This document shows, piece after piece, positions 56,644 to 64,000 of a DNA stretch of 64,000 bases. The stretch lies in assembly GCF_003333325.1 (NCBI RefSeq), contig NZ_QOLC01000082.1:62001-126000 (forward strand), in the 5' to 3' direction. The DNA comes from Candidatus Ulvibacter alkanivorans. Lineage in GTDB: Bacteria > Bacteroidota > Bacteroidia > Flavobacteriales > Flavobacteriaceae. The notes under the pieces are model-generated. The model saw only the letters and a program-made list of their open reading frames with translations, had not been told where the DNA came from and did no database searches. The position numbers were made by a program, and so were the translations under genes. Position 1 is the stretch's first letter. The number at the start of each line of letters is the position of its first letter.

Positions 56644-57560
56644 ACAAACAGTTTTACAGTAATGGAAAGTTATTGCTCACCGGCGAATATGTAGTTTTAG
56701 ACGGTGCTGTTGCTTTAGCGATCCCTACTAAATACGGTCAATCACTATCGATCACTGCTTCGGAAACGAATACGCTTCAATGGAAAAGTTTAGATGAAAA
56801 AGACGCCATCTGGTTTCAAACCACCTTTACCTTTGATGAAATTGCTTCCGAAGAAATCCATACAGCCCATTTAGAAGATGCGTCCTCTAAACGCGCTACC
56901 TTGCTCAACATATTACAGCAAGCAAAGCAATTAAATCCCGACTTCCTTTCAGAAAATAAAGGCTATACCATTAGCACCTCATTGAATTTTCCTAGGGACT
57001 GGGGATTGGGCACCTCTTCTACCTTAATTAACAATATTGCGCAATGGGCAGAGGTTAATGCGTTCGAGCTCTTAGAGCGTAGTTTTGGCGGCAGCGGCTA
57101 TGATATTGCAGCAGCAGGTGAGGATGGTCCTTTTTTATACAAGCGTGCGACACCGCCAGTCGTAAAAAGCGTGCATTTACCTTGGGGTTTTTCAACATCT
57201 TTATTCTTCGTGCACTTAAATCGGAAGCAAGATAGCAAAGCAGGGATCAACCACTACCGACACGCTTCGGTAAAGTCAAGTACGATCCAGCGTATTTCAG
57301 ATATTAGTCAGAAGTTATTATTGTGCTACACCTTAAGCGATTTTGAGCAACTAATAGTGGCGCACGAACGCTTAGTTTCCGAAGCCATTCAGCTTCCCAC
57401 CATTAAGGAACGATTCTTTTCTGATTATCCAAACGCAATAAAGAGTCTAGGAGCTTGGGGCGGTGATTTTATACTTGCGATTGGTGATATGGACGCTATG
57501 GACTATTTTAGGAAAAAAGGCTTTACTACCATTATCCCATTTTCTGAGATGATCAAATAA
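56640..57560 (+). CDS. GYDIA-family GHMP kinase (mevalonate-pathway type)
   Basis: 306 residues. The TTG start at 56640 overlaps the reductase stop (TTGA). GHMP fold: LLLTGEYVVLDGAVALAIP at the N-terminus, phosphate loop DWGLGTSSTLINNIAQWA, the family name motif GGSGYDIAAA and a late GAWGGDFILAIG. Phosphorylates a small alcohol; the pairing with HMG-CoA reductase suggests mevalonate or phosphomevalonate. The exact substrate is not proven by sequence. Confidence 0.9.
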   Translation: MNKQFYSNGKLLLTGEYVVLDGAVALAIPTKYGQSLSITASETNTLQWKSLDEKDAIWFQTTFTFDEIASEEIHTAHLEDASSKRATLLNILQQAKQLNPDFLSENKGYTISTSLNFPRDWGLGTSSTLINNIAQWAEVNAFELLERSFGGSGYDIAAAGEDGPFLYKRATPPVVKSVHLPWGFSTSLFFVHLNRKQDSKAGINHYRHASVKSSTIQRISDISQKLLLCYTLSDFEQLIVAHERLVSEAIQLPTIKERFFSDYPNAIKSLGAWGGDFILAIGDMDAMDYFRKKGFTTIIPFSEMIK

Positions 57561-57562
57561 AA

Positions 57563-57588
57563 AAAGCCGCTAAATTCGTAGCGGCTTT
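57563..57588. terminator. Bidirectional terminator between convergent genes
   Basis: 10-bp stem (AAAGCCGCTA with complement), loop AATTCG, A-run before and T-rich after. It serves the GHMP kinase on the plus strand and the PPIase gene on the minus strand. Confidence 0.88.
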
Positions 57589-57609
57589 CTTAAATACTTT
57601 ATTCAACGA

Positions 57610-59706
57610 CTAGTAAAAACTAGCGCGATTATCTTCTATATCGGCATTTTCTCTTAGCGCCTGATGAACTTTTGTGTTCATCTGCGGAACAACAGTCGCA
57701 TTTAGTTGATTCGCGTACGAAGCGTAATTATCTAGGTCTGGAGCCTTGTTAATGGCTAATACACGCACTTTAAAAACTCCGGATTTCCCGTTGATAAGAT
57801 CGGTGGTCTCTCCCGCTTTCTTTCCGAAGGCAGCACCCACAACTTTTGGTTCGCTACCCGCGCCCGGGATGGTTGGAGCAGCTAAAGTTAATGCTGTAGC
57901 GTTCTGTACCTGTACATTTTTATTGTTCGCTATTTCTTGTAAGCTCGTACCGCTAATAGAAGCACGAATCTTCTCTGCTTTCTTCTTGTTACGAATAATT
58001 GGAATTACTTTAGAAGACGCTTCTGCCACACTCATCAAGCCTGCTTCACTTTTACGCGTAAGTTGCACGATGGCATACCCATTGGCCGTGTTTTCTTTAG
58101 TGATATCGCCTACTTTAGTGTCTTCATTAAAGGCCCAAGTAACAATTCCACGATTGGTCCCAATTCCGGGAATATTCGCATCCAGCTCACCAATTTTATT
58201 TACAGGCTTGGCTTGCAAGTTCTGTTCTTTGGCTACTTCGGAAAAATCACCTTCTCGTGCTGCTTCTTCGAAGCGCGCTGCTTTAGAGAATGTATCATTC
58301 AATGTATTTTCTGAAGCTTCAATATCTTTAGAAACAGTAGCGATCTTAGCAACCGGCTGCATGTTCTTTTGTCCTTCGATCTCGATCACATGATATCCGA
58401 AATTCGATTTAACCACACCAATATCACCGGTCTCTCCTTCGAACGTAAAATCTCTAAATGCCGGCACCATCATATTGTAAGTAAACCAATCGTAATGTCC
58501 ACCTCTTTCAACGCTTCCTTGATCTGAAGACATTGCGGTAACGATCTCCGGAAATTTAGATCGATCGCCACGTACTACGCGTAAAATACTATCGGCAGCA
58601 GCTTTGGCCTGGGCATCATTTCTAGTAATACTGTCGGTTGGATTTAATCCAATTGGGATCAAAATATGGCGAGCCTCAACCGAATCTGGTAACTGACGGC
58701 GTTCTATTAGTTTTGTAAGGTTAAAACGGTTGTCGGTTTGGTATGGACCGTAGATCTCACCTTCGTTCATAGTAAAGATCGTGTCGCTAATGGCAGGCGG
58801 CAATTCTCTTTTGTATTGCCATCTACCAACATACGTACCATCGGAATATTCATTTACAAATTCTTCGTTATCGGTTGTGTTTCTAAATCCAACGAGAGAA
58901 TCACCTCGCTCCACACGATCGTCCAACAAGGCTGTGATGGATGCACGTGCTTCTTGGATGTCACTTTCTGAAGGTTCTTCAGAAAAAAGAACATATTGAA
59001 TATCCACTTGAGCGTCTACTTGAAACTCGTTTGGATGTGCTTCTACATATTCCTTGATCTCGGCATCACTCACCGGTACATCGGTATCGGCTATAGAAGT
59101 GTAAGGAATTTGAACATACTCGATATTGATCTTGTCGTTCTCAAAACGATATTGACGTTCGCCTTCAGCTAAGGTAGATACTAAACCACCTTTCACCATG
59201 TTTAAATAGGTTTGTTCTAGTACGGTTTGTTCTATACTACGAAGGTTATTTTGCCAAAAGCTATACAATTGCTCGTTTTGTTTAATGCTAGCCATGTATT
59301 CATTAAGCTTGGCACGACTAAACTGTCCGTTTGCATCCGTAAAATTCTGATTGGCCCCTAAATACTGGGCGTAGGCGGCATTTAATTGATCGGCACCAAC
59401 ACGAAGGCCTAATTCGTTGTATTGTTCTTTTAACAACGTACTTCTTATTTCACGTTCCCAAATTGTATTTACAGCTTGCGTAGAAGTGATATTAGGTCCC
59501 ACTTGCTTTTCGTAAGCATCTACTTTCTCGGCAAACTCCTGACGAGAAATTTCGGTACCATTTACGGTCGCAATCGTGGTTTGCGATTTATCGGAAGAAA
59601 ATCCGCCGTTTCGGATTACATCGGCCAATACAAAGGAAAATAATGCCAATGCAATGATGATGATTAAAAATACGGATCGTTGTCTAATTTTACTTAATAC
59701 TGCCAT
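57610..59706 (-). CDS. PpiD/SurA-like periplasmic peptidyl-prolyl isomerase
   Basis: Membrane-anchored chaperone for exported proteins. 698 residues. One N-terminal helix (about 12-30), SurA_N-type chaperone region, a rotamase (parvulin) domain ARHILIPIGLNP...GGHYDWFTYNMMVPAFRDFTFEGETGDIGVVKSNFGYHVIEIEG (only part cited), and a further helical region with a second, degenerate parvulin-like part. Fits PpiD in length and layout. Its gene has a well-formed promoter at the start codon. Confidence 0.93.
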   Translation of the reverse strand: MAVLSKIRQRSVFLIIIIALALFSFVLADVIRNGGFSSDKSQTTIATVNGTEISRQEFAEKVDAYEKQVGPNITSTQAVNTIWEREIRSTLLKEQYNELGLRVGADQLNAAYAQYLGANQNFTDANGQFSRAKLNEYMASIKQNEQLYSFWQNNLRSIEQTVLEQTYLNMVKGGLVSTLAEGERQYRFENDKINIEYVQIPYTSIADTDVPVSDAEIKEYVEAHPNEFQVDAQVDIQYVLFSEEPSESDIQEARASITALLDDRVERGDSLVGFRNTTDNEEFVNEYSDGTYVGRWQYKRELPPAISDTIFTMNEGEIYGPYQTDNRFNLTKLIERRQLPDSVEARHILIPIGLNPTDSITRNDAQAKAAADSILRVVRGDRSKFPEIVTAMSSDQGSVERGGHYDWFTYNMMVPAFRDFTFEGETGDIGVVKSNFGYHVIEIEGQKNMQPVAKIATVSKDIEASENTLNDTFSKAARFEEAAREGDFSEVAKEQNLQAKPVNKIGELDANIPGIGTNRGIVTWAFNEDTKVGDITKENTANGYAIVQLTRKSEAGLMSVAEASSKVIPIIRNKKKAEKIRASISGTSLQEIANNKNVQVQNATALTLAAPTIPGAGSEPKVVGAAFGKKAGETTDLINGKSGVFKVRVLAINKAPDLDNYASYANQLNATVVPQMNTKVHQALRENADIEDNRASFY

Positions 59707-59714
59707 CTGTCGTT

Positions 59715-59748
59715 CAAATTTATACTAGTTTGTTCACGCTACCGCAAA
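59715..59748 (-). promoter_or_regulatory. Promoter of the PPIase gene (TTTG, 22 bases, TAAATTTG)
   Basis: On the minus strand a TTTG (59748-59745) and TAAATTTG (59722-59715) are separated by 22 bases. The -7 box ends 8 bases before the ATG, so the transcript should be leaderless or almost so. The remaining part of the 195-base gap (to 59901) holds no gene. Confidence 0.65.
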
Positions 59749-59901
59749 CAATACGTTTAACGTTCTTCTCTCCAAAGCCCTATCTGGTAATTAAACCTTG
59801 CTTTGTAGGGTTTTTTCAATTTATTTTAGTGGGCGAAAATAGCATTTTCCCTTCACTAATAAAAGGTTCATTTTAAAAAAAACGGTCAATTGTGTAAAAA
59901 A

Positions 59902-61155
59902 CTAATCTTCGGGTCTGCTTTTTAGCTCTATTAGCTCGATTTTGGTGTTAGAGACTTCCAATACTTTTAAGGTATAATTCTCTATTTCAACCGTTTCATT
60001 TTGCTCTGGGATGCCCTCGGTAAAACTTACGATCATTCCACCCAGCGTTTCGTAGTTCTCGCTCTCGGGTAGATCTAATTTATAGGTCTCATTAACATAA
60101 TCTACTTCCAGTCTTGCGGAAAAAGTAAAGTGTTCCTCTCCAATTTGGTCTTCGATCAAGGCAATAGAATCGTGTTCATCTTCAATTTCTCCGAACAGCT
60201 CTTCTATAATATCTTCTACGGTCATTATACCCGAGGTTCCTCCATACTCATCGATTACCACTGCAATACTTTGTCGTTTTTTAGATAAGATGTTTAAGAC
60301 ATCTTTTACCAACATGGTTTCGGGCACAAATACCACCGGCATTAGTACTTTTTTGATCGCTGTTGGTTTTTTAAACAATTCGAACGAATGTACATAACCT
60401 AAGATGTCGTCAATATTGTCGTTATATACTAATATTTTAGACAAGCCCGTATCGGTAAACAGTTTGCTTAGTTCTTTAGGAGTGGTATCAATGTCGACGG
60501 CCACTACTTCTGTTCTAGGGATCATGACCTCTCTTGATTTTACTTCGGAAAAATCTAAGGCATTTTGAAAGATTTGGATTTCGCTGTCTAATTCTTCCGT
60601 TATTTCAACCGTTTCCATTTGTTCGCTAATGTAATTTCCCAATTCCAATTTACTAAAACTTAACTGTACGTTATCCCCTTGGGTCTTAAAGAATACCTTT
60701 AATACCAGATCGGAGATCCAGATCACAAATTCAGAAATAAAAGAGAAGATTACATAAAAAAAGTAAGCCGGGACCGCGAAGATCTTAACCAAATTGTTGG
60801 CATAAATCTGAAAGAACACCTTTGGAAGAAACTCGGCAGTAAGTAAAATTACCAAGGTCGAAATAATAGTTTGCACCAGTAGACCGGTAAAGCCTGCAAT
60901 GGGAATATATTCCATGAGCAAATCACCCATAAAGAAACCGTAGATCACCAATGCGATGTTATTCCCAACCAGCATCGTAGCGATAAATTTAGAAGGCCTA
61001 CGAGTGATCTTCTTTAGAATTCCGGCTAGAAAATTATTCTGTTTTTTTTCAATCTCGATATGGATCTTGTTGGACGAAACATAGGCGATCTCCATTCCTG
61101 AGAAGAAAGCAGAAAAAAGTAACGACAAGATGATTATAAGGATGCTGTAGTCCAA
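59902..61155 (-). CDS. CNNM/CorC-type membrane protein with CBS pair (hemolysin family)
   Basis: 417 residues, starting at a TTG at 61155. DUF21 membrane domain with three or four helices (SAFFSGMEIAYVSSNKIHIE is its signature), two CBS domains (EVMIPRTEVVAVDID, then KRQSIAVVIDEYGGTSGIMTVEDIIEELFGEI) and the CorC_HlyC domain at the end. Relatives are magnesium/cobalt efflux factors; gliding-related GldE has the same layout, so either role is possible. Confidence 0.9.
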   Translation of the reverse strand: MDYSILIIILSLLFSAFFSGMEIAYVSSNKIHIEIEKKQNNFLAGILKKITRRPSKFIATMLVGNNIALVIYGFFMGDLLMEYIPIAGFTGLLVQTIISTLVILLTAEFLPKVFFQIYANNLVKIFAVPAYFFYVIFSFISEFVIWISDLVLKVFFKTQGDNVQLSFSKLELGNYISEQMETVEITEELDSEIQIFQNALDFSEVKSREVMIPRTEVVAVDIDTTPKELSKLFTDTGLSKILVYNDNIDDILGYVHSFELFKKPTAIKKVLMPVVFVPETMLVKDVLNILSKKRQSIAVVIDEYGGTSGIMTVEDIIEELFGEIEDEHDSIALIEDQIGEEHFTFSARLEVDYVNETYKLDLPESENYETLGGMIVSFTEGIPEQNETVEIENYTLKVLEVSNTKIELIELKSRPED

Positions 61156-61215
61156 GGTATCGAATTAAAACTAACGACCTACTGTCGTACGATAAAGGTA
61201 CAAAATTAGAATATA

Positions 61216-61419
61216 CTACTGATCTCCTTTTCTACGCTCTTCAATTCTTTTTCGGAAGCCTCGTTTAAAAAAGAACATAAAGATGGCCACGACCGTAAAG
61301 AAAGCGAACAAATACGCACGTGTTCTGTTCGTGGTCCAATTCTCATATACCAAATAAGCTGCAAAGACAGCCATAACGATATATGCGTATTCAAAAAGTT
61401 TATAAATTTTAGTTCCCAT
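61216..61419 (-). CDS. Small two-helix membrane protein, unknown function
   Basis: 67 residues. Two helices (about 9-27 and 34-50) and a basic tail (KRGFRKRIEERRKGDQ). Its ATG overlaps the end of lptC by 11 bases and the pattern is conserved between lptC and the CorC-type gene in flavobacteria as I know them. A -7 box TAATTTTG (61208-61201) for the next gene follows it. Confidence 0.8.
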   Translation of the reverse strand: MGTKIYKLFEYAYIVMAVFAAYLVYENWTTNRTRAYLFAFFTVVAIFMFFFKRGFRKRIEERRKGDQ

Positions 61420-62002
61420 TGTCTAATTGATCTGTTTCTGAAAGTTGTTCAGACTCTATGATTTGCACTCCTTGATTTCCCATTGATAAGAAGGTAGTAA
61501 AATCTTGGTTGGAATCAAAACGGATTCCGTTGTTATAAGAGCCATCCTTAAATTTTATTTGATAGGGTCTATCGGTAAACACCCATTCATTTTTTTTATC
61601 CCAATACAATTGCTCGGCTCGCAACACCATACTATCGCTAGTTCTTAACACCACATTATCACGTAGATCGATAAGATCGGTATTTATGTAACTAATGGCA
61701 TAGTCTGCCGTTACAGTACTGCGTTGATTCTTCTCATCCCAAAAGCGTACTTCTACACCCTGCGGAAACTCTTGATATGCGAAAGAAAGGTTTGAATAAT
61801 CTTTCATGTATGGAGTTATAAGATTTGAAGTAACTCTTCCCGAATCGGTATATTTTAAGTTCACTCCTCTTCCCTCCATGATTGGAGCGTTGTCTGCTAA
61901 ATTAAGTTGCTGTATGTTTTTATAATTTCCCTCACATGCAAAAAGCGCGACAACACTACAAAGTGTTATCACGCTTTTTATCATATGTGCTCTAAAAGTC
62001 AT
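61409..62002 (-). CDS. lptC: LPS export protein LptC (lipoprotein-type)
   Basis: Bitopic/periplasmic component of the Lpt bridge that accepts LPS from LptB2FG. 197 residues; start at ATG 62002 or 61984. Signal with a lipobox-like VALFAC. The LptC/OstA-like beta-jellyroll has repeats such as YEFPQGVEVRFWDEKNQRSTV-type strands and LRAEQLYWDKKNEWVFTD, KIKFKDGSYNNG-type turns. A terminator-like hairpin lies inside the signal-peptide codons (61941-61978). Two bases after the TPR gene. Confidence 0.88.
   Translation of the reverse strand: MTFRAHMIKSVITLCSVVALFACEGNYKNIQQLNLADNAPIMEGRGVNLKYTDSGRVTSNLITPYMKDYSNLSFAYQEFPQGVEVRFWDEKNQRSTVTADYAISYINTDLIDLRDNVVLRTSDSMVLRAEQLYWDKKNEWVFTDRPYQIKFKDGSYNNGIRFDSNQDFTTFLSMGNQGVQIIESEQLSETDQLDNGN
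61941..61978 (-). promoter_or_regulatory. Terminator-like hairpin inside the start of lptC
   Basis: In the minus-strand (sense) RNA, a 17-bp stem with two G:U pairs and a 4-base loop is followed by UUUUU. On the plus strand the two wobble positions would be C:A mismatches, so the fold is specific to the lptC sense transcript. Possible attenuator for the downstream part of the operon. Confidence 0.55.
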
Positions 62003-62004
62003 TC

Positions 62005-63402
62005 TTATAGGTTAGGAACTCTAACACTTCCTCCAACCCAACAGCTAAAAGAAATGGTCTTTCCTGCCATACCAGAACTAAATATCTCTTGTTTTCCTGG
62101 TGCGCGTCCTCTGTAAGCCGATGCAGTAGAGTTCGCATTGCTAGCTAATGAAGCATCCACTCTAGCCGCTTTCGAGGCCATATCTGCAGCTTTCCAGTAT
62201 ATTGCTCGTTTCTCGAATGGAGTTGTACCACAGTTGTTTGCACTACTTGCATACATACTAGCAATTCGAAGGTACGCAATACCGGCAGAAGGCTTAGCTT
62301 CTAGCATCTTGTTATAGTAGTTTCTCGCACTTCCAAAACTACCTTTTTTACGGAAGTTCTCTGCAATACTATAATATACTCTAGCTTTATCGCTTGGATT
62401 GGTTTCCAAATCTGCCGCTTGGTTATAGTATTCTAATGCTTTGCTACTGTTTCCGTCTTTATCGGCCAACCTACCTAAGTAATAAGCAGATTTAGCAGAA
62501 GGCTCTAAGTTGTGTAACTGTTGTACCATTTTAAAGAACAACGGTGTTTCACATTCTTTACCATTTAACTTACCTGCAGAAACCTTTAACCAGTTTACAT
62601 CATTCTTCTTACTCTCATACTGGCTCTCGAACAATGGGATCAAGTTATCACAATCGGCTCTTTGTCCTAATAGTGTATTGATACTACCCTTGATCTTACC
62701 ATAACTTCCCAAATTAGTTTCAGCAGCATTTAAACGCTTAGCTTCCTTTTTAGAAAGTTCCTCTTCATTTTCTTGCTTCTCCATTAATGGCTTTAATATA
62801 ACAGCCATATCGTTCTCTTTTCCTTCGATCTTTTCGATCAATACATCGTACAATTCGAAGATATCCTGAAGGTCTTTTTGACCGGCGTCTTGTAATTGAA
62901 TAGCCAGGTTAAAATAAGTGTATAATCCCTTCGGACTCGTAAAATTATCCGGGTCGGTTTTTTGCGCTTTGTCGAATGCATCAAACTGTTCTTGTTTAGT
63001 ACCAAGATCGTTGTCGTACATCGCTTGTGCGATATCGCCTAAGATGTCTCCTTCTTTCGACTTCTCCGGGAAGAATTGAAGTCTGTACTTATAGTTTTGA
63101 ATAAGGTCTTCTACCTTAGAAGCATCTCCTTGTTCAATAAAATGCTTGAACATTCGATCTCCGTATTGATAAATAGCCAAACTTTCTTTTGGACATTCCT
63201 TTACCAACTTATCGTAGTGCTTTAATGCTTCGTTATAATTTTTTGCTTTCGCAGCTTCAGAATAAAGTGACAATGTAATTTGACATTCTGAAGGGTCGCT
63301 CGCCATCTGAGCAGTTCCTGTAAATACTATCGCAAATAGAAATAAAGCTAATAGTGAAGTTACTTTCGTTTTCATCGTGTTAGTGTTTAGTGTTTTAATC
63401 AT
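62005..63402 (-). CDS. Secreted tetratricopeptide-repeat protein
   Basis: 465 residues from ATG 63402, or 456 from ATG 63375, where a clean signal peptide begins (MKTKVTSLLALFLFAIVFTG). Several TPR-like helix pairs (NYNEALKHYDKLVKECP, SAYYLGRLADKDGNSSKALEYYNQAADL, YYSIAENFRKKGSFGSARNYYNKMLEA). Periplasmic scaffold of unknown partner. The upstream start overlaps the outer-membrane protein gene by 8 bases. The C-terminus ends in an aromatic/Gly segment. Confidence 0.87.
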   Translation of the reverse strand: MIKTLNTNTMKTKVTSLLALFLFAIVFTGTAQMASDPSECQITLSLYSEAAKAKNYNEALKHYDKLVKECPKESLAIYQYGDRMFKHFIEQGDASKVEDLIQNYKYRLQFFPEKSKEGDILGDIAQAMYDNDLGTKQEQFDAFDKAQKTDPDNFTSPKGLYTYFNLAIQLQDAGQKDLQDIFELYDVLIEKIEGKENDMAVILKPLMEKQENEEELSKKEAKRLNAAETNLGSYGKIKGSINTLLGQRADCDNLIPLFESQYESKKNDVNWLKVSAGKLNGKECETPLFFKMVQQLHNLEPSAKSAYYLGRLADKDGNSSKALEYYNQAADLETNPSDKARVYYSIAENFRKKGSFGSARNYYNKMLEAKPSAGIAYLRIASMYASSANNCGTTPFEKRAIYWKAADMASKAARVDASLASNANSTASAYRGRAPGKQEIFSSGMAGKTISFSCWVGGSVRVPNL

Positions 63403-64000
63403 AATATCTTTTTTCGAACCATCTGTCGTTAAGTGACAGACTTAAAAATGTATTGAAGAAATTTTCCTGAACCAATCCGTTATTCGTTGTCCCTCGCTTT
63501 CCAAACTCAAATCCGACATTAATATTGGAAAAAATTCGTCCTACGGGTATACCAACTCCAAAAGATATGCCAAACTCGTTAATATCCTCTCCTCTTAGGT
63601 TAAGTCCGGTCTCTTCGAAGCGAAATCCGCCACGATAGACCACCCGTTCCCAAAAGCTTCCGATGGCATTGTAGTTTGGTATATAAAAGCCTCCTATTCT
63701 ATATTTTGAAGCATCTTGGAAGTTCACATCCTCAATAACGAAGGTGCGGTTGGTAAAGTTACTGGTTTTTTGATCGGTATATTCGGCTCCAATAAACCAA
63801 CTTTTCGGTTTTCCTATTCCCAATCCAATGGTATACTGTGAAGGGAACGTAAATTCAGTATCCGCTACATCTATATCACGCACATCGACATTAACCGCCC
63901 CAATCCCAGTAGACAACACCGTTCCCAGTTGTCGCTCATTTTCGGCCGTGAAGTCGGTTTCGGGGGTATAGGTTACCGAAGCCATAAGTTCTAAGTCTTC
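63395..64000 (-). CDS. Outer-membrane beta-barrel protein, N-terminus outside the window
   Basis: The frame is open to the right edge (the codons upstream of the internal Met at 63985 read EDLEL), so the start lies beyond 64000. The visible 201 residues are amphipathic strands with turns, for example QYTIGLGIGKPKSWFIGAEY and INEFGISFGVGIPVGRIFSN, ending in an aromatic KRYYD. This is the look of a FadL/OmpP1-like or similar barrel. Exact family not assigned. Confidence 0.8.
   Translation of the reverse strand, partial: EDLELMASVTYTPETDFTAENERQLGTVLSTGIGAVNVDVRDIDVADTEFTFPSQYTIGLGIGKPKSWFIGAEYTDQKTSNFTNRTFVIEDVNFQDASKYRIGGFYIPNYNAIGSFWERVVYRGGFRFEETGLNLRGEDINEFGISFGVGIPVGRIFSNINVGFEFGKRGTTNNGLVQENFFNTFLSLSLNDRWFEKRYYD

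Noticed and set aside
59760..59830. Terminator after the CorC-type gene
   Set aside because: Only a five-base stem (CCCTA/TAGGG) with a loop above 20 bases; too weak to call.

Overview
The window is chromosomal DNA of a member of the Bacteroidota, almost certainly a marine-type Flavobacteriaceae. The evidence is a complete gldKLMN block (type IX secretion/gliding motor), the exosortase XrtF pair, a HYC_CC_PP protein, a GYDIA-type GHMP kinase, the miaB–sigma54 regulator–lptE–secG and purH–mreBCD–mrdA–rodA gene orders, AT-rich intergenic DNA, and Bacteroidota -7 boxes (TAnnTTTG) at the expected distance from many starts. Coding density is very high. No stretch longer than about 300 bases lacks a gene; the longest gaps are 24231-24516 (holds a 32-codon ORF), 45511-45755 and 33930-34126. 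I saw no rRNA, tRNA, CRISPR array, insertion sequence or prophage.

Layout. 1-7.4 kb: an RND efflux permease (cut by the left edge) with its periplasmic adaptor, an ABC-F ATPase, a DUF983 protein and a DadA-like FAD oxidoreductase. 7.4-15.9 kb (minus strand): topA, an arginase-fold protein that has lost metal ligands, then gldK, gldL, gldM and gldN. 16-24.3 kb: an exported lipoprotein pyrophosphatase, a membrane protein, miaB, a receiverless sigma54 activator, lptE, a TPR protein, secG and groES-groEL. 24.3-31.1 kb (minus): a metal (probably copper) handling group: DUF3347 lipoprotein, HYC_CC_PP protein, TonB-dependent receptor with a Cys-Cys plug, secreted HMA peptide, ArsP/YraQ-like permease, acetolactate-decarboxylase-like lipoprotein and an HMA-MauE fusion. 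31.1-32.1 kb: exosortase XrtF and its partner.

32.2-41.4 kb: free-methionine-sulfoxide reductase, MacB-like permease, purH, then the cell elongation operon mreB-mreC-mreD-mrdA-rodA. 41.4-50.7 kb: exported nuclease, DppC-type permease, tail-specific protease, surE, a small membrane protein, lpxB, an NlpC/P60 lipoprotein and a short ComEC. 50.7-57.6 kb: thioredoxin-like protein, POT peptide transporter and DPP-IV (peptide scavenging), then HMG-CoA reductase and a GHMP kinase (mevalonate route). 57.6-64 kb (minus): PpiD/SurA-like chaperone, CNNM/CorC protein, small membrane protein, lptC, TPR protein and the end of an outer-membrane protein, an envelope-biogenesis block.

The strongest signal not explained by genes is a dispersed octamer, CTTCGGAA. 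By eye I count about 51 copies in 64 kb, evenly split between strands, in all coding frames and between genes, and once as a close inverted pair forming a hairpin. About two would be expected by chance. It behaves like a DNA-uptake-type or other genome-wide signal word. Other points of note are the degenerate arginase beside gldK, the decarboxylase-like lipoprotein in the metal cluster, a terminator-like hairpin inside the start of lptC that pairs fully only in the sense RNA, a GC-rich hairpin inside comEC, and a hairpin between groES and groEL.
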